Origin: Erigeron canadensis
Taxonomy: Eukaryota > Streptophyta > Magnoliopsida > Asterales > Asteraceae
DNA: 64,000 bases
Assembly: GCF_010389155.1 (NCBI RefSeq)
Contig: NC_057762.1
Location: 7,861,513 to 7,925,512 of the forward strand
Direction: 5' to 3'
Within the stretch, counting starts at the first letter, position 1, and each line of letters opens with the position of its first letter. The position numbers were made by a program, and so were the translations under genes. Below are positions 1-12,400 of the stretch, piece after piece. Below the pieces are notes generated by a model. The model was not told the origin of the DNA. It was given only the letters and a program-made list of their open reading frames with translations, and did not search any database.

Positions 1-3000
1 CCAAACTTCATTCTCAAACCACTGTAAGTTTTCCTTTTTCATTTTTGGTTTTATATATTAATTGCTTATCGGAGGTATGTATTAGAAATGTACAGGCAGT
101 GATTTTATATTGTTATATTTGAAACAATTATGGACCACGAGTAATTGAATACAGGGTGATAGCCAAAACTCATTTTCGTAGCTGTCGTAGTACATAAATA
201 CATTGCAATGTGAATATATACTCGTACTTGCTTGAAATGAAAAATTATTTTTACACGACGATATGGGCTTTTTACATTGCAATTTGCAAAATGCCGCAGT
301 CGATGTTTCACATATGGCTGGTGGACTATCAGAATTAACATAAGGGTTAGAGATGCAAAGATTACTATGCTGTGATATCTTCACCTAGTTATCTGGCCCA
401 CTTTGCGAGTCGACTAATCCTAGGGTAGCCTGGAATTGTTGCTGGAACCTCCGTAGGTGTATATTTTTGCTCCTAGGAGTCGAACTTGAGAGTTTCACCC
501 TTGGAGGCCATGCTTTTACGACTAGGCCACCACCCTTGTGGTTATTTTACCATACTCTTTTGCTGTTTAGTAATTACATGTCATCTACTATACTAATGAG
601 ATGCAGTCAAGATAGTGTCACCTATGACCAATGGGGTTGGTGGCCCATTGGTAAGATCTCTGACCTTAGGGAAAGCCACCAGGGGTTCGAGTCCCACTTC
701 ATACATCTGTAGGGGTGGAATATTTTTTTCGAGAGTCTTGGGTTCCGTCCCAGGCCTACATGTAACTTAGGAGTAGGAGTAGATTAGCTTGCCGTTCAAA
801 AGAAAAGATAGTGTCACCTATGATCTTTCCTATTTCTGCGTTGAATTTTTCACTTTTTTTTTTTGGATTATAGCAAAGGATGCATATGCTGGGTTTTCTG
901 TTACGACCTTAGTTCTCAACTTTTCAAACATACCCATAAGACATGAATATAACAATTGCTGTGCCCATTTCTTTGCTAAGGTAGTAAGTTTTGAAATAAT
1001 TGGTTTTTGAAAGGGTAACTTAATAATAACAATACCTTTAGTCATTCACTTCTCTAATTACTTTTTAGCTATTTCATTCATATAATCTGTTGCATGTAAT
1101 TGTTTTCCATTTCATGAAAATAATAATTTCATGGGAGAATTTGTAACTTGTATAGTTGAATCAACCATGTAATCCCTACCTATATGAAATTTGCTTATAG
1201 GAGCTACCTGCTAAGCTGTATATGAGTTAGAGTTAGCTACCTGTATGCCATTCTTTCTCATCATTGTTTTCAATCACTAAAATCAGGCCCCTCCAGCTTT
1301 GTCATCTTTGATTTCAAAGAAGGATCAAGATGCTTCTGGATCTGCTGGCGTGAAGTCCCTTAGGGCACTTGCACTCCTTGGAGCAGGTGTTTCGGGGCTT
1401 TTGGGTTTTACAACTATTGTCGCTGCTGATGAGGCTGAACATGGGCTAGAGTCTCCAAGCTATCCTTGGCCTCACCAAGGCATTCTTAGTTCATATGATC
1501 ATGCTTCGTAAGTTTTTTCGTTGCTAATATCTGTTCTATTTCTCAATATATTGTTGTGATCTAAGGTCCTTCTTATCCTTAACACTGTGTATTAGAAAAA
1601 ACTAAAGTTAAGTCAACTAATCAAGAAATAGGATACAAATGGTTCCTTCTTTGTATATGTAGATTTCGTCAGTAATGGTGCCATTTTTTCAAACATAACC
1701 TGTGCCATTTTTTATCTTAAAAAGATCTTTTAATTTTGGATCTGGGAACCTTATTGCTGGGAACATGGAGCCCAATGGGATTCATTAGATATGGCAAGAT
1801 GGGTGGGTTGAGTACATGGGTAGCAGTTCAATCTTCAAAATGGTTCATTCCGCACAATCCATTGAAACGTGCCTGTTTAACCTGCAAGCACTTCTTTGTC
1901 GATTATTATTTATTATGCATGTATTTCAATTGTAAATTGTGATAGAAAACCAATGTTTTATGATTCTTATTGAAGTCTTTGAATAGTAAGATCAGGAGGT
2001 TGCATGCATTAAAAATAGATTTGACTCCTTTCCTCTATGGCTACTTTTTTTTTTTTTTTTTTTTTTTATAAATATGACCCATTGCAAATAAAAACAATCC
2101 AGATCAAACCATATATAAGCAAAAAATATTCGCCTTTAGGATGTTTCTACCAGTGAGATCCCTTTTCTGTGAAATGACATTTGTTCTTTTAATCTTTTGA
2201 CCATGAGCAGGATTCGACGTGGTCACCAAGTGTACACACAAGTATGTGCATCCTGCCATTCAATGGGTTTAATTTCGTATCGTGATTTGGTGGGTGTAGC
2301 ATATACAGAAGAAGAGACCAAAGCTATGGCTGCTGAAATTGAAGTTGTTGATGGTCCTAATGATGAGGGTGAGATGTTTACCCGCCCTGGCAAACTGAGT
2401 GATCGATTTCCTCAACCCTATGCAAATGAGCAAGCTGCTAGATTTGCTAATGGAGGAGCCTACCCTCCTGACTTGAGTCTTATAACCAAAGTAACTTCTA
2501 ATTCTCTCTTTGAGCTTTATGGTTTTGTAATCCTGTCAATTGATTCTTACATTTTGCATCTATAGGCTCGTCAACCAAAGTAACTTCTAATTCTCTCTTT
2601 GAGCTTTATGGTTTTGTAATCCTGTCAATTGATTCTTACATTTTGCATCTATAGGCTCGTCACAATGGACAGAACTATGTATTTGCACTTCTGACTGGCT
2701 ACCGTGATCCGCCAGCTGGTGTTTCGGTGAGCACCGAATCTTCTGCCACATTTGTTTGATCATCGTTATAATGTTCGTGAAATTTTTTGTTTTATGATTA
2801 CGAACAACGTTAAGTCCTCTTCTTAGACCAATTAATACAATTATTCTGTATCAACCTAACAGTAGATCTACAAACTCATTTCAGATAAGAGAAGGTCTGC
2901 ACTATAATCCTTACTTCCCTGGTGGGGCTATTGCAATGCCTAAAATGCTTAATGACGGTGCTGTTGAGTATGAAGATGGCACTCCTGCAACAGAGGCCCA

Positions 3001-3966
3001 GGTTAGTTCCCCCTCTTATATTGCCAGTGTGCTCTTACGTGTTTTTTTTTTTTTTTTTGTATCTCGCCTCTTTCGGTATTCAGTCTAATCTCTTCTATCT
3101 AATTTCTGCAGATGGGAAAAGACGTTGTGTCGTTTCTAAGTTGGGCTGCAGAACCAGAAATGGAAGAAAGGAAACTGGTACATATCCTTTAAGCTTTGAA
3201 AATTTAAGAGCAACGTATAGCCTTTTCTAACAAAAAAAACAATACTTTGCGTTTTACTTTGGAATGCACTAGATTTAATCTTTGGTGAAAGAGTTTGCCT
3301 AGTAGGTTTTAAATTAAGTACAAGATCCTACAAGTAGAAAATGTTACGTATTTGTAGCAAGAAATTAGGAATTGTTTTTAACAAGGGAGTAGTGGTTTGA
3401 CCTCAAAAGTTAGTAAGATGTGTAGACATAATGGAGATGTCTAAAGTAGTAAGTACGAGTTGAGAAAATGAGCAGGTTGTTAAAAGGGATTAATATGGGT
3501 CAGGGTGGGCCGTTTCAACCTGCAAGCATCTTTGAATTTTATTGATTGAATTATACTCATAGTTTAGTAGTTAAGTAGTGAACTATGATCAGAAAAGTAT
3601 AGATTATACTACGTGAAATCTAATTATTAAAGATATAACGATTATTGAGATTTTATATATCTTCAGTTAACTTTGCTCAACCAACTGTTTTGACCTACTT
3701 CCATTTCACTTATATTGTTCAAACTATTACCAACCTTGTGAAAGATATGACCTGCATCAATTGGTATTATCCGGGTCATTGTGAATCTTTATATTGAAGC
3801 TACAAGATCTGAATTCCTGAATCATATCCATTTTGCCTTTATGATGTAGATGGGATTCAAGTGGATTTTTGTACTCTCCCTGGCCCTGCTTCAAGCTGGG
3901 TACTATAGGCGTTTGAGGTGGTCGGTTCTAAAGTCCCGTAAGCTAGTTCTTGACGTTGTCAATTAG
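1..3966 (+). CDS. CYC1: Cytochrome c1, heme protein of mitochondrial complex III (5' end cut off by window)
   Basis: Cytochrome c1 passes electrons from the Rieske protein to cytochrome c at the inner mitochondrial membrane. Coding exons from splice sites and frame: 1-23 (end of exon 1), 1287-1507, 2211-2490, 2655-2726, 2885-3001, 3112-3177 and 3850-3966; reading frame is kept across every junction. Visible in order are the end of the targeting presequence, a hydrophobic bipartite sorting segment ([20 protein letters not shown]), the heme c site CASCH in exon 3, an IAMPKM segment in exon 5 likely supplying the axial Met, and a C-terminal membrane anchor ([19 protein letters not shown]) followed by a basic tail. 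The protein is nearly collinear with plant cytochrome c1 as I know it. The ATG lies upstream of base 1. Intron 1 holds a SINE and the intron before exon 2655-2726 holds an 89-bp tandem duplication. No coding defect is seen. Confidence 0.96.
628..804 (+). mobile_element. tRNA-derived SINE in CYC1 intron 1 (family A)
   Basis: The element has an internal Pol III promoter: an A box (TGGCCCATTGG, about 650-660) and a perfect B box (GGTTCGAGTCC, about 683-693). It is flanked by perfect 19-bp target-site duplications, AAGATAGTGTCACCTATGA, at 609-627 and 805-823. The 3' half contains GGGTTCCGTCCCAGGC and ends in a short A-rich tail. Related copies lie on the - strand at 24160-24330 and, as a fragment, at 24432-24515. 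The intact duplication suggests a fairly recent insertion. Confidence 0.85.
2484..2661. repeat. 89-bp tandem duplication spanning an intron and its splice sites in CYC1
   Basis: Copies 2484-2572 and 2573-2661 look identical by eye. The unit carries the end of exon 3 (ACCAAA), the donor GTAACT, the whole small intron and the acceptor ATAG/GCTCGTC. The gene therefore now has two donors (2491, 2580) and two acceptors (ending 2565, 2654). Normal protein needs the first donor joined to the last acceptor. Use of both inner sites would include a 14-nt exon (2566-2579) and shift the frame. Confidence 0.95.
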
Positions 3967-4470
3967 GATTCCTCTTCTTAAAAGGTTTCCTGACAAGTCG
4001 ATGAATGAGAAATAATTATTCTGTAAAAGCATACCATGCATTTTTGGCTGCTGCTGTATGGAAATACTGTTTTTGTAATGTGATAGCCCTGTTTTCTCAT
4101 TTTGAAACTTGGGAGCAAAGGAATAAGGGAGTTGTTTCTTTTATGGGTTGTAAATTTTTTTAATTGATGAAATCCATGCTTGGGCTTTGTTGTTTTTTAA
4201 TTGATTTTGTATGATCCTTTTTGGTTTCTGAACATGTTGCAATTAGTAGTATTGAGTGGCACGGCATTGTTTATCTGAATGTCATAGCAGAATCCGGACA
4301 TGTCTAAACTTCTATGACATTGGACTTAGCTTAGTGATTATGGTTAATAAGTATGTTAGGAATAGACATAACCTTATTCTCTTGAATGTTAATCAATGTT
4401 TTTTACACACCGAGTAAAATTTTTCATCAATTTTATAATTTGTTTAGTTATCAACTTAAATTGTTATAAT
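3967..4470 (+). other. CYC1 3' UTR and downstream spacer
   Basis: This is AT-rich sequence after the CYC1 stop. It presumably holds the 3' UTR, but no single polyadenylation signal stands out. I see no ORF or element. Confidence 0.5.
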
Positions 4471-4925
4471 GTATTCAAAATTTTCAATTTTTAGCTATAA
4501 ACACAACATAAAAAAATGGCTTTCTATATTTCTCTTTATCAATTGGTAAAAAATTTCTATGCATGATACATGGTTAAAGATGAAGGCTTGCACAACGGGT
4601 AGTCTAAGGGCGCGTTTGGTTCACGAAATGTTTTTAAGAGGAATGAAATCTTTCAATGGAATTGAAATTTGACGGAATGTTTTTAAATTTTTGAAAATTC
4701 AAATGACGAATGGAATGTTATTCCTTCCCCCACCCTCAAGGAATGGAAATTTCATCAAATAAAAAAATGCTTACATTCCAATGGAATCATATTCCTTCAT
4801 CTTTGAACAATCAAACACACTAAGGAATGGAATCTCATTCCAATTCCATCAAATTCCATCATAATCGGTGAACCAAACGCGACCTAAAAGAATTTATGTG
4901 CGCAACTTATATTTGATGTATATCA
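4470..4925. repeat. Dispersed duplicate, copy 1 (interrupted by a MITE)
   Basis: The sequence around TATAAACACAACATAAAA, GGCTTTCTATAT, TATGCATGATA, GGCTTGCACAA and GCGCAACTTATATTT recurs in the same order at 5984-6152. Copy 1 is interrupted at 4608-4884 by a MITE that copy 2 lacks. The parent sequence is not recognised. Confidence 0.75.
4608..4884. mobile_element. PIF/Harbinger (Tourist-like) MITE, 277 bp
   Basis: The terminal inverted repeats are GGGCGCGTTTGGTTCAC on the left and its near-complement GTGAACCAAACGCGACC on the right, with one mismatch. They are flanked by the 3-bp duplication TAA (4605-4607, 4885-4887). The interior is AT-rich and itself partly self-complementary (GGAATG and CATTCC motifs), with no ORF. 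The uninterrupted paralogous site at 6105-6135 confirms both borders. Confidence 0.85.
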
Positions 4926-4954
4926 CAATTATTATTTAGTTCTTAACAATCGGC

Positions 4955-5130
4955 ATGTATTCGACATTGGTATAATGGGGAAGTTTTACACGTACTCTAG
5001 ACTACAAGATGTAAATTATAAGCTGTTATATGTGGTTTCAAAAGGACAATCTCAAAACGCATCGCTCTGAAGAATCGAACTTATAACTTTAAATCCGGGA
5101 TGACTCTCGCCCTTCTTTAACCTTCATTGT
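4955..5130 (-). mobile_element. Degraded SINE-like repeat (family B)
   Basis: Reading the - strand gives a B-box-like GGTTCGA-type motif (degraded, near 5066-5076), then a body resembling the repeat at 39975-40165 and the fragment at 14190-14275. Shared words include CATACAATGG / TATAATGGGG and GACTACAAGATGTAAATTATAAG. No clear target duplication is visible. Confidence 0.45.
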
Positions 5131-5198
5131 CATACAATGTATGATAATCTAAGTCTTTAGACTTAGGATCTCTTCCCGAAGAAATTTTAATTAATTAC

Positions 5199-5575
5199 TA
5201 GGGGTGTTAAAAGTCGCACACCTGAAATTTTGGACAGTGGATTTTAATATCCAACCATATCCAAATTTCAGATATTTGAACTTTTAAAAATATATATATA
5301 TTTTCAGATGTTTTTAGGTATTGAACATCAACTTTTCGGATAGTTTCAAATACTTTCGACTAATTTCTAGTATTTAGGGATAATTTTGGATACTGAAAAA
5401 AAAAGATATTGAATTTTATTATAACTAAGGTTTTCGAATATTCAAAATATCCAAAAATTTTAAAAATAACTATCTGAAAACTCAAATATCCAAAGCTTCA
5501 TATATCTGACTTTTCGGATCGAATTTTTGGATATTGTGTTCGGATACGTATAGTATAGAAAACCCTTATTAAAAA
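5199..5575. mobile_element. Possible hAT-like MITE
   Basis: The left end TAGGGGTGTTAAAA and right end AAAACCCTTA resemble degraded hAT termini (TAGGGGTGT type). The interior is rich in the words ATATCC and GGATA in both orientations. I could not find an 8-bp target duplication, so the class is tentative. Confidence 0.35.
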
Positions 5576-5983
5576 CTGTTCTAGTTAATAAAAAGGTTTT
5601 GCCAATAATATTTCTATAGACTGTTATTAATGTGCTTAAATTAGTCGTACTTTCTATAATAAGAAGGTGAGCTAAAGCGTGAAGGGAAAAACTTTACCAT
5701 GCACCACAATTCATTACTCAATCCTTGTCATTTTCTCACTTTTTTATGGTCACATCAGTGTCACATAATCCAATCTTTAGATGAGGCATTTCCCAATGCC
5801 TTATCCAATCAGATAAGACATTTGAAGTGGTTATACTTAGATAAGACATTATCCAATCCTTAACATTTTCTCACTTTTTTTATGGTCACATCAACGCCAC
5901 ATTATCTTTTTTTCATTTCATATATCACAAAATATCAATATCAACCAAACATCTTTCTCACATTTTCCTCAAATTTTTATAGT

Positions 5984-6410
5984 TTATTCAAATTTCCCAA
6001 TTTTTAGTTATAAACACAACATAAAATTATGGCTTTCTATATTACTCTTATCAATTGTTAAAAAAGTTTATATGCATGATATATACTTGTCTAAAGACAA
6101 AGGCTTGCACAAATGGTAGTCTAAAACAATTTATGCGCAACTTATATTTAAGGGTTAAGTCACTGGATGAACAATATATTTTCTTTTATTTACATGGTTG
6201 TCCATTGAACTGGATTATTGATGTGTATCACCCATATACTTTTTAGATTTTTACATGGTTGACCAATGGCTGACCTGATGACCTGGTATAACAGGTTAAT
6301 GTCTATTTACATGGTTGCTCATTGAACTGGATGACTAATGTACTTTTCCTCATTTACATAGTTGTCCTTTGAACTGGATTATTAGTATCTATCACCAACA
6401 TAATATTCTT
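5984..6410. repeat. Dispersed duplicate, copy 2, running into short tandem repeats
   Basis: 5984-6152 is the uninterrupted partner of 4470-4925. After it, a degenerate unit with TTTACATGGTTG, CCATTGAACTGGATTATT and TATCACC is repeated about four times up to 6410. The copia element at 6416 inserted into this array, and its right flank (14046 on) resumes with TACATGGTTGACC. Confidence 0.65.
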
Positions 6411-6415
6411 ATTTT

Positions 6416-7070
6416 TGTTAGAATATGATCACGTAAAATGAACGTATGTCCGAAAAGTATTTAAGCCTACGGGGTCACACCTCAACGTGAATGTAACTAT
6501 AAATTAATTAATATATTAAAAGTAATTTATTAATTAATTTGATCACGAAAAACTAACGGAGGTCCGTTAAAAGAGTTAAAAGTTAACGATATTTAACTAA
6601 CGGACTTAACGGAGAAGAGTTGGAATTAGGAAACAATTAGGAAACCCCTCTAGAGTGTTCTAGGAGGGGACGGTCGACCAAGGGCTTCAAAAACCCTAAA
6701 CTTGGTCATCAAGTTTCCAAAACACTATAAATAGAGGCCTAAGTTAATTGTTTTCAACACACAATTGATTAGGTTTTCTAAAACCCTAAAAATCTCTTCT
6801 TCTCTCTCTCTCTCTTGGTTCAGTCGACTTCAACAAAGAAAAAGGTTTCCGGGTTTTTGTTTGGGTCGAAAATCAAAGCTAGGAACAAAGGGTTGTTCGG
6901 TTCGTGATCAAGTACTAGCATACATACATTCCAACGTTGTGTGTGCAATCGTAGAGAGGTTTAATTCAAACCTTCTTATTAAGGTTTCTTGCTTAATTCT
7001 CTCCAATTTAAGGTATACATTCTATACTTTGGTTAATTAATTAAACTACATAGATCTTGTCTTCCGTTGC
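6416..7070 (+). repeat. 5' LTR of the copia element (3' end rearranged)
   Basis: It matches the 3' LTR from TGTTAGAATATG to CTTCCGTTGC, near 7060. After that the sequences diverge, and the last 35-40 bp of the LTR, ending AACCCAACA, are absent. Relative to the 3' LTR it has 77 extra bases (about 6822-6898). A TATA box (CTATAAATAG) is near 6725 and a CT-rich tract near 6800. No TGGTATCAGAGC-type primer-binding site follows. Confidence 0.85.
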
Positions 7071-8562
7071 TTGCTTATATAGTTCGAAATTCCAGAAAAT
7101 AAAAAAAAAAAAATTTTTTTTAAGGTTCTTAATCCAAGTTTTGATTAATTGCATGTTTATGTGATAAATTGCATGTAATTATATGTGTACTTTTAATTTT
7201 TAATGGTTAAAAAGAAGTAAAAATCATGAATTTTTCATGCAAACCATTCATGATTCTTACTTAGATATATTGATATGAAATCTTGATCATTAAGGTTAGT
7301 TATGCTAGATAATTGGATAATTAATTGTGTGACAATGTGAATTTTTGGTCTAAATTTTCCGTTTTGCGACAGTTTACTAAAAAATTCATATCTTTTAATC
7401 CGTAATGAGTTAGAGGTCCTGCTTTGAACTGTCGATGCTCAACACATAGGGCTAAAACTTTGTAGTTCTGGCTGAAATCTGAATCGTACCAGAAACAGGT
7501 CTAAACAGGACGTGAAGCTACTGGAATTTCCAGTGAGCAAACTATGTGATTATGTGATAATTGTTTGTTTTGTATATGTTTAAGGCTTACGCAATCAAGG
7601 CGAATAGATGTATTTGGTCCTCTTCTTTGAAGGGGGAGCCAATTTAGACATGAATAAACCATAGTGACATGTTTAGGTGACCTACCATAACTCGTTGCAT
7701 GCTTAAAAGTTATAGTTTATGATTTTGCATATTTATTGTGATATAAATTGTGATGTAAAATTGTTTTGAGAAAATATAAACTTGACTAAGCAATATCGAA
7801 ATAGAGATTTTTTAATAAAATTGGAGTCTTACAACCTTGAGATACACCGGCTCACCCATTTGAAAAACTCTAATAGAGGTATAAGTCGGAGTGTACTAGC
7901 CTTCTAAAAGGGCGGGGTTTTAATTGAGTTCATCGCAAACCTTTGCCCTTGCGCTTCTTTGTGCGTTCAAATGGAGCTACCGAGCTCTCCTGTGTTGTTA
8001 AGACTATAAAAATAATTTTATTAAATATTATGTTTAGAAGATATGCATGAATCTTCGAAACATAACTTTTTGATCACATATCAAATTGAATGACCTAATA
8101 AACTTAAGTCATTTGCCATCCAATTTATCAAGGACACATGGGGTCGTTGTTTTACTCACTGGTACACAGTGGTGAAATGGCGATTGCATGGCGAAACCCA
8201 TTCACTGGTACACAGTGGTGGTCAATTTTGCACGTTCTTAGTTGGACGACTTAAAATGAGTTAAGTGGTGAGACCTTGACCCGTGGCAAAAGATGGGACA
8301 AAACATGACTACAAAAGATCACTTGATGAATCGAGTGTCTCACATAAGTCCCATACTTTTTAGGAATTGCACTTGTAATGAAATTATTGATCGTCACTTA
8401 CCTTTTGAGTGTAATCATTTCTAGCAGATCAACTGATGAAATGATTGCATGTCAATTGGATCCTAGCCTTAATGAAATTAATTGTGTATTCTATAAACAT
8501 TGGGTAATTAATTTCTTAAGGACTTATTATCGAAAATACTGATTTTTGAATCTATTTTGTAG
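7071..8562 (+). other. Copia untranslated leader region
   Basis: About 1.5 kb lies between the 5' LTR and gag with no substantial ORF. I searched by eye for a tRNA-Met-like primer-binding site and did not find one. A short direct repeat (CACTGGTACACAGTGGTG) occurs at about 8157-8175 and 8203-8220. Confidence 0.6.
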
Positions 8563-9480
8563 ATGGCAATGAATCCCTCCACAAACACCAATGCTTTTCG
8601 GCAAATGTTTGAAAGAGAAAAGCTTAATGGATCGAATTTCAATGACTGGTTTCGTCAACTACGAATTGTTCTGCGAGTTGAGGAACATATGGATGTCATT
8701 GAAAAACAATGGCCTAATGAACCGGCTGCCACTGCTACAGCAGCTGAAAAAGCTGACTATAGAGTTCAGTACACTAGATTCAATGAAGTTTGTTGTTTGA
8801 TGCTTGCGAGCATGTCTCCCGAGCTACAAAAACAATTCGAACTTTACACTCCATCTGATATGATCAGAGAGCTGAAATCTTTATATGAGAAACAAGCTAG
8901 AGTGGAACTTTTCGACAATGTCGTGGAACTCCATGATATGAAACTTGAATCTGGAAAGTCGGTTAGCAGTCATGTGCTCAAGATGAAGAGCATTTTTGAC
9001 AAAATGGAATCAATGGACTATGCTTATCATAAAGATGTTAAAGTTGGCATGATTCTCAAATCTCTTCCTAAGGAATTTGAGAGTTTTGTGCAAAACTATA
9101 ACATGCACTCTATGAAAAAGAGTGTTAATGAACTCCATGCTATGCTCAATGAATTTGAGAAAAAGATTCCTAAGAAGGCAAATGACTCTAATGTTCTTAT
9201 GATCAAAGGGGGTCGGATCCAAAAAGCTAAAAGATCGCAACAAGCTAGAGGCAAAGCTGATGGCAAAGGAAAGGGCAAGCAAGTTGCAAATCCTTCCAAG
9301 CCAAAGAAGACTCCTCCGGCTAAATACCAGAGCTGTCATCATTGTAATGAAGTCGGGCACTAGAAGAGGAACTGTCCTAAGTATCTTGCCGAGTTGAACT
9401 CGAAGAAGAAGAATACTAGCAGCGCTAGTACTTCAGGTATCTTCACCATTGAATTATTTTCCTTAACTAAGCGTAAATCG
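8563..9480 (+). pseudogene. copia gag (UBN2-type capsid with CCHC zinc knuckle), nonsense-mutated
   Basis: Gag forms the virus-like particle and binds element RNA. The open part is 266 codons from ATG 8563 and has the copia gag layout: an N-terminal LNGSNFNDWFRQLRIVLR segment, a helical UBN2-like body, a Lys-rich linker (GKADGKGKGKQ) and a zinc knuckle beginning CHHCNEVGH. A TAG at 9361-9363 falls inside the knuckle, where CX2CX4HX4C usually has a residue between His and KRNC; a Trp codon changed by one base is the simplest origin. The same frame continues past the stop into the protease. The start fits well, with no upstream in-frame extension. Confidence 0.9.
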
Positions 9481-12400
9481 TGGGTTTATGACACTGGCTG
9501 TGGAACTCATATCTGTAATGAATTACAGGGGCTTAGGAAAAGGAGGAAACTGAAGCCCAGAGCTTTGCAGTTGATAGTGGGCAATGGTCTACCGCAGTTG
9601 TTGAAGCAATTGGAGAATTTCATTTAGTTCTTCCTTCCGGTTTAATTATTGTTCTAGACAATTGTCATTATGCACCTTCTATTACTAGAGGTGTTATTTC
9701 AGTTTCTTTGTTGAAAGACAACGGATTCATTAATGTTTTTAATGATATTGGTATTTCAGTTTCTAAAAATAATGTTCATTATTTTGATGTTATTACTTAT
9801 GATGGTATTTATGAAATTGATATGCGTGATTGTGTTTCAAATAATTCAATGTATAATGTTAGCAAAAGAGCCAAGACTGACTTGGACTCTACTTATCTTT
9901 GGCATTGTCGTCTTGCACACATTGGCAAAAATCGCATTGAAAGACTTCAACGTGAAGGGATCTTAAAATTGAATGATGAATCATTTGATAAATGAGAGTC
10001 ATGTGTTTTTGGCAAGATGACACGAAAACCCTTTAAGCATTCACCAGAAAGGGCTAAAGATCTTCTTGGACTCATTCATACCGATGTTTGTGGCCCATTT
10101 AGACATGTGTCAAGGAAAGGAGCTAGCTACTTCATAACTTTTACGGATGATTTCAGTCGTTATGGTTATGTTTACTTGCTTAAACATAAACATGAAGTCT
10201 TTGAAACATTCAAAGAGTTTAAAAATGAAGTTGAGAATCAACTCGGTAAAACCATCAAGATTCTTCATTTGGATCGAGGTGGTGAATACTTAAGCCAAGA
10301 GTTTAAGGATTATCTTAAAGCATGTGGAATTGTCCAACAACTTACTCCTCCATATACTCCTCAGCATAATGGAGTGTCTGAAAGGAGAAATCGAACCTTG
10401 TTAGACATGGTAAGATCAATGATGACCCGTACAACTCTCCCATTTTCGTTTTGGGATTATGCTCTAGAGACTGCTGTACGCATTCTCAATATGGTTCCAA
10501 CCAAGAAGTTTGACAAGACACCGTACGAATTATGGCACGGTGATGTCCCTAATTTGTCTTACTTAAGAGTCTGGGGATGTGAGGCACTTGTGAAGCGCGA
10601 TACGCCTGACAAACTTGAACCCAGAACTACTAAGTGCATCTTTGTCAGATACCCTAAGGAAACGATGAGTTACGACTTCTATGACCCCGCCAAAAATACT
10701 GTTTGTGTTGCTCGATATGCTGAGTTCTTTGAAAAGAAGTTAGTTCAAGAAAACAGTGGGAGGGTTGTAGAACTTGATGAGACTCAAGAGGAAGATGTGT
10801 CACCTTCTAAAGATACTAGCAATCATCAACTTGGGGGGGGGGGGGGGAATGTTCAAAGTGATGAACCTCAAGTTGATGATAATGAAGTGATTCCACTTCG
10901 TAGGTCCGAAAGGACAAGACGTCCTACCGAAAGACTATGTCTGATGGTAGAAAAAGACGTTGTTGGAGATCTCGATGAGCCTCCAAATTTCAAAGCTGCA
11001 TTATCAGATCCGGAATCTGACAAATGGCTTGAAGCTACGAAGGTGGAAATGAAATCCATGAAAGACAATCAAGTCTGGAGCTTGGTTGATCTTCCACAAA
11101 ATGCTCAAACTGTTGGGTGTGATCTTCAAGAAGAAGACTTACATGGATGGAAATGTACACACCTATAAAGCTCATCTCGTGGCGAAAGGTTATACTCAAC
11201 GTTTCGGTGTTGATTATGATGAAACCTTTTCTCCAGTTGCGGACATTAGAGCTATTAGGATTCTCTTAGCCATAGCAGCGTACTATGATTTTGAGATATG
11301 GCAAATGGATGTTAAGACTGCCTTCTTAAATGGTTACTTGGATGAAGAAGTCTATATGGATCAACTGGAAGGTTTTATTGATCCGAAACATCCCAACAAA
11401 GTATGAACGCTTCAAAGGTCCATTTATGGACTAAAGCAAGCATCAAGAAGTTGGAATAAATGGTTTGTTGAAAAAATTCAATAAGTTTGGTTTTGTTCAA
11501 AATCCCGATGAGCCATGTATATATCGCAAAGCTAGTGGGAGTAATGTTACTTTCCTTGTCTTATATGTCGATGACATATTAATCATAGGAAAACACATTC
11601 CAATGTTGCAAGATATTAAATCCCATCTTGGAAAGTGTTTTGCCATGAAAGATTTAGGAGAAGCGACATTTATTCTTGGAATCAAGATCTACCGAGATAG
11701 ATCAAGGCGATTAATTGGACTAAGTCAAAGTACTTATATTGATAAGATCTTTAAGCGATTCAAGATGGAGAACTCTAAGCGTGGGTCTATACCTATGCAA
11801 GGACTTAGTTTATCTGTCAAACAAGGTGCTACTACGCCTAGTGAGGTGGAGCGTATGAGTAGAATTCCTTATGCTTCGGTTGTAGGATCTATTATGTATG
11901 TGGTTAGATGCACTAGACCCGATGTGGCGTTCGCAAAAAAAAAACATCGTTAGCCGATATCAACAGAATCCTGGTGAAAGCCATTGGATTGCTGTTAAAA
12001 ATATTCTGAAGTACCTACGAGCTACTAAAGATATATTTTTGGTGTATGGAGAAAATCCAGACTTAGAGCTCAAAGTGACCAGATACTGTGATGCTGGATT
12101 TCAAACTGATAAAGATGACACGAAGTCTCAATCAGGATTCGTTTTCATTCTAAACGGAGGAGCTGTGGACTGGAAAAGCAAGAAGCAAACCACAGTCGCC
12201 ATGTCTGCAACAGAGTCTGAGTACATTGCCGCCTCAGAAACCAGAATGGAAGCAGTCTGGATAAGGAAGTTCATTAGCGGGCTAAACGTGATCCCCTCAA
12301 ATGAATTGCCCACTGATTTGTACTGTGATAATACCGGTGCATTAATCATTGCCAACGAACCCGGAGTTTAGAAAGGTGCCAGACATTATGCTAGACGATA

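Noticed and set aside
650..700. A tRNA gene suggested by A and B boxes
   Set aside because: The sequence has no folded cloverleaf or proper acceptor stem, has a SINE body downstream and is flanked by target duplications. The same applies to the other B-box matches.
82..1045. Several 60-100-codon frames in CYC1 intron 1
   Set aside because: They lie within an intron, overlap a SINE and show no protein family resemblance.
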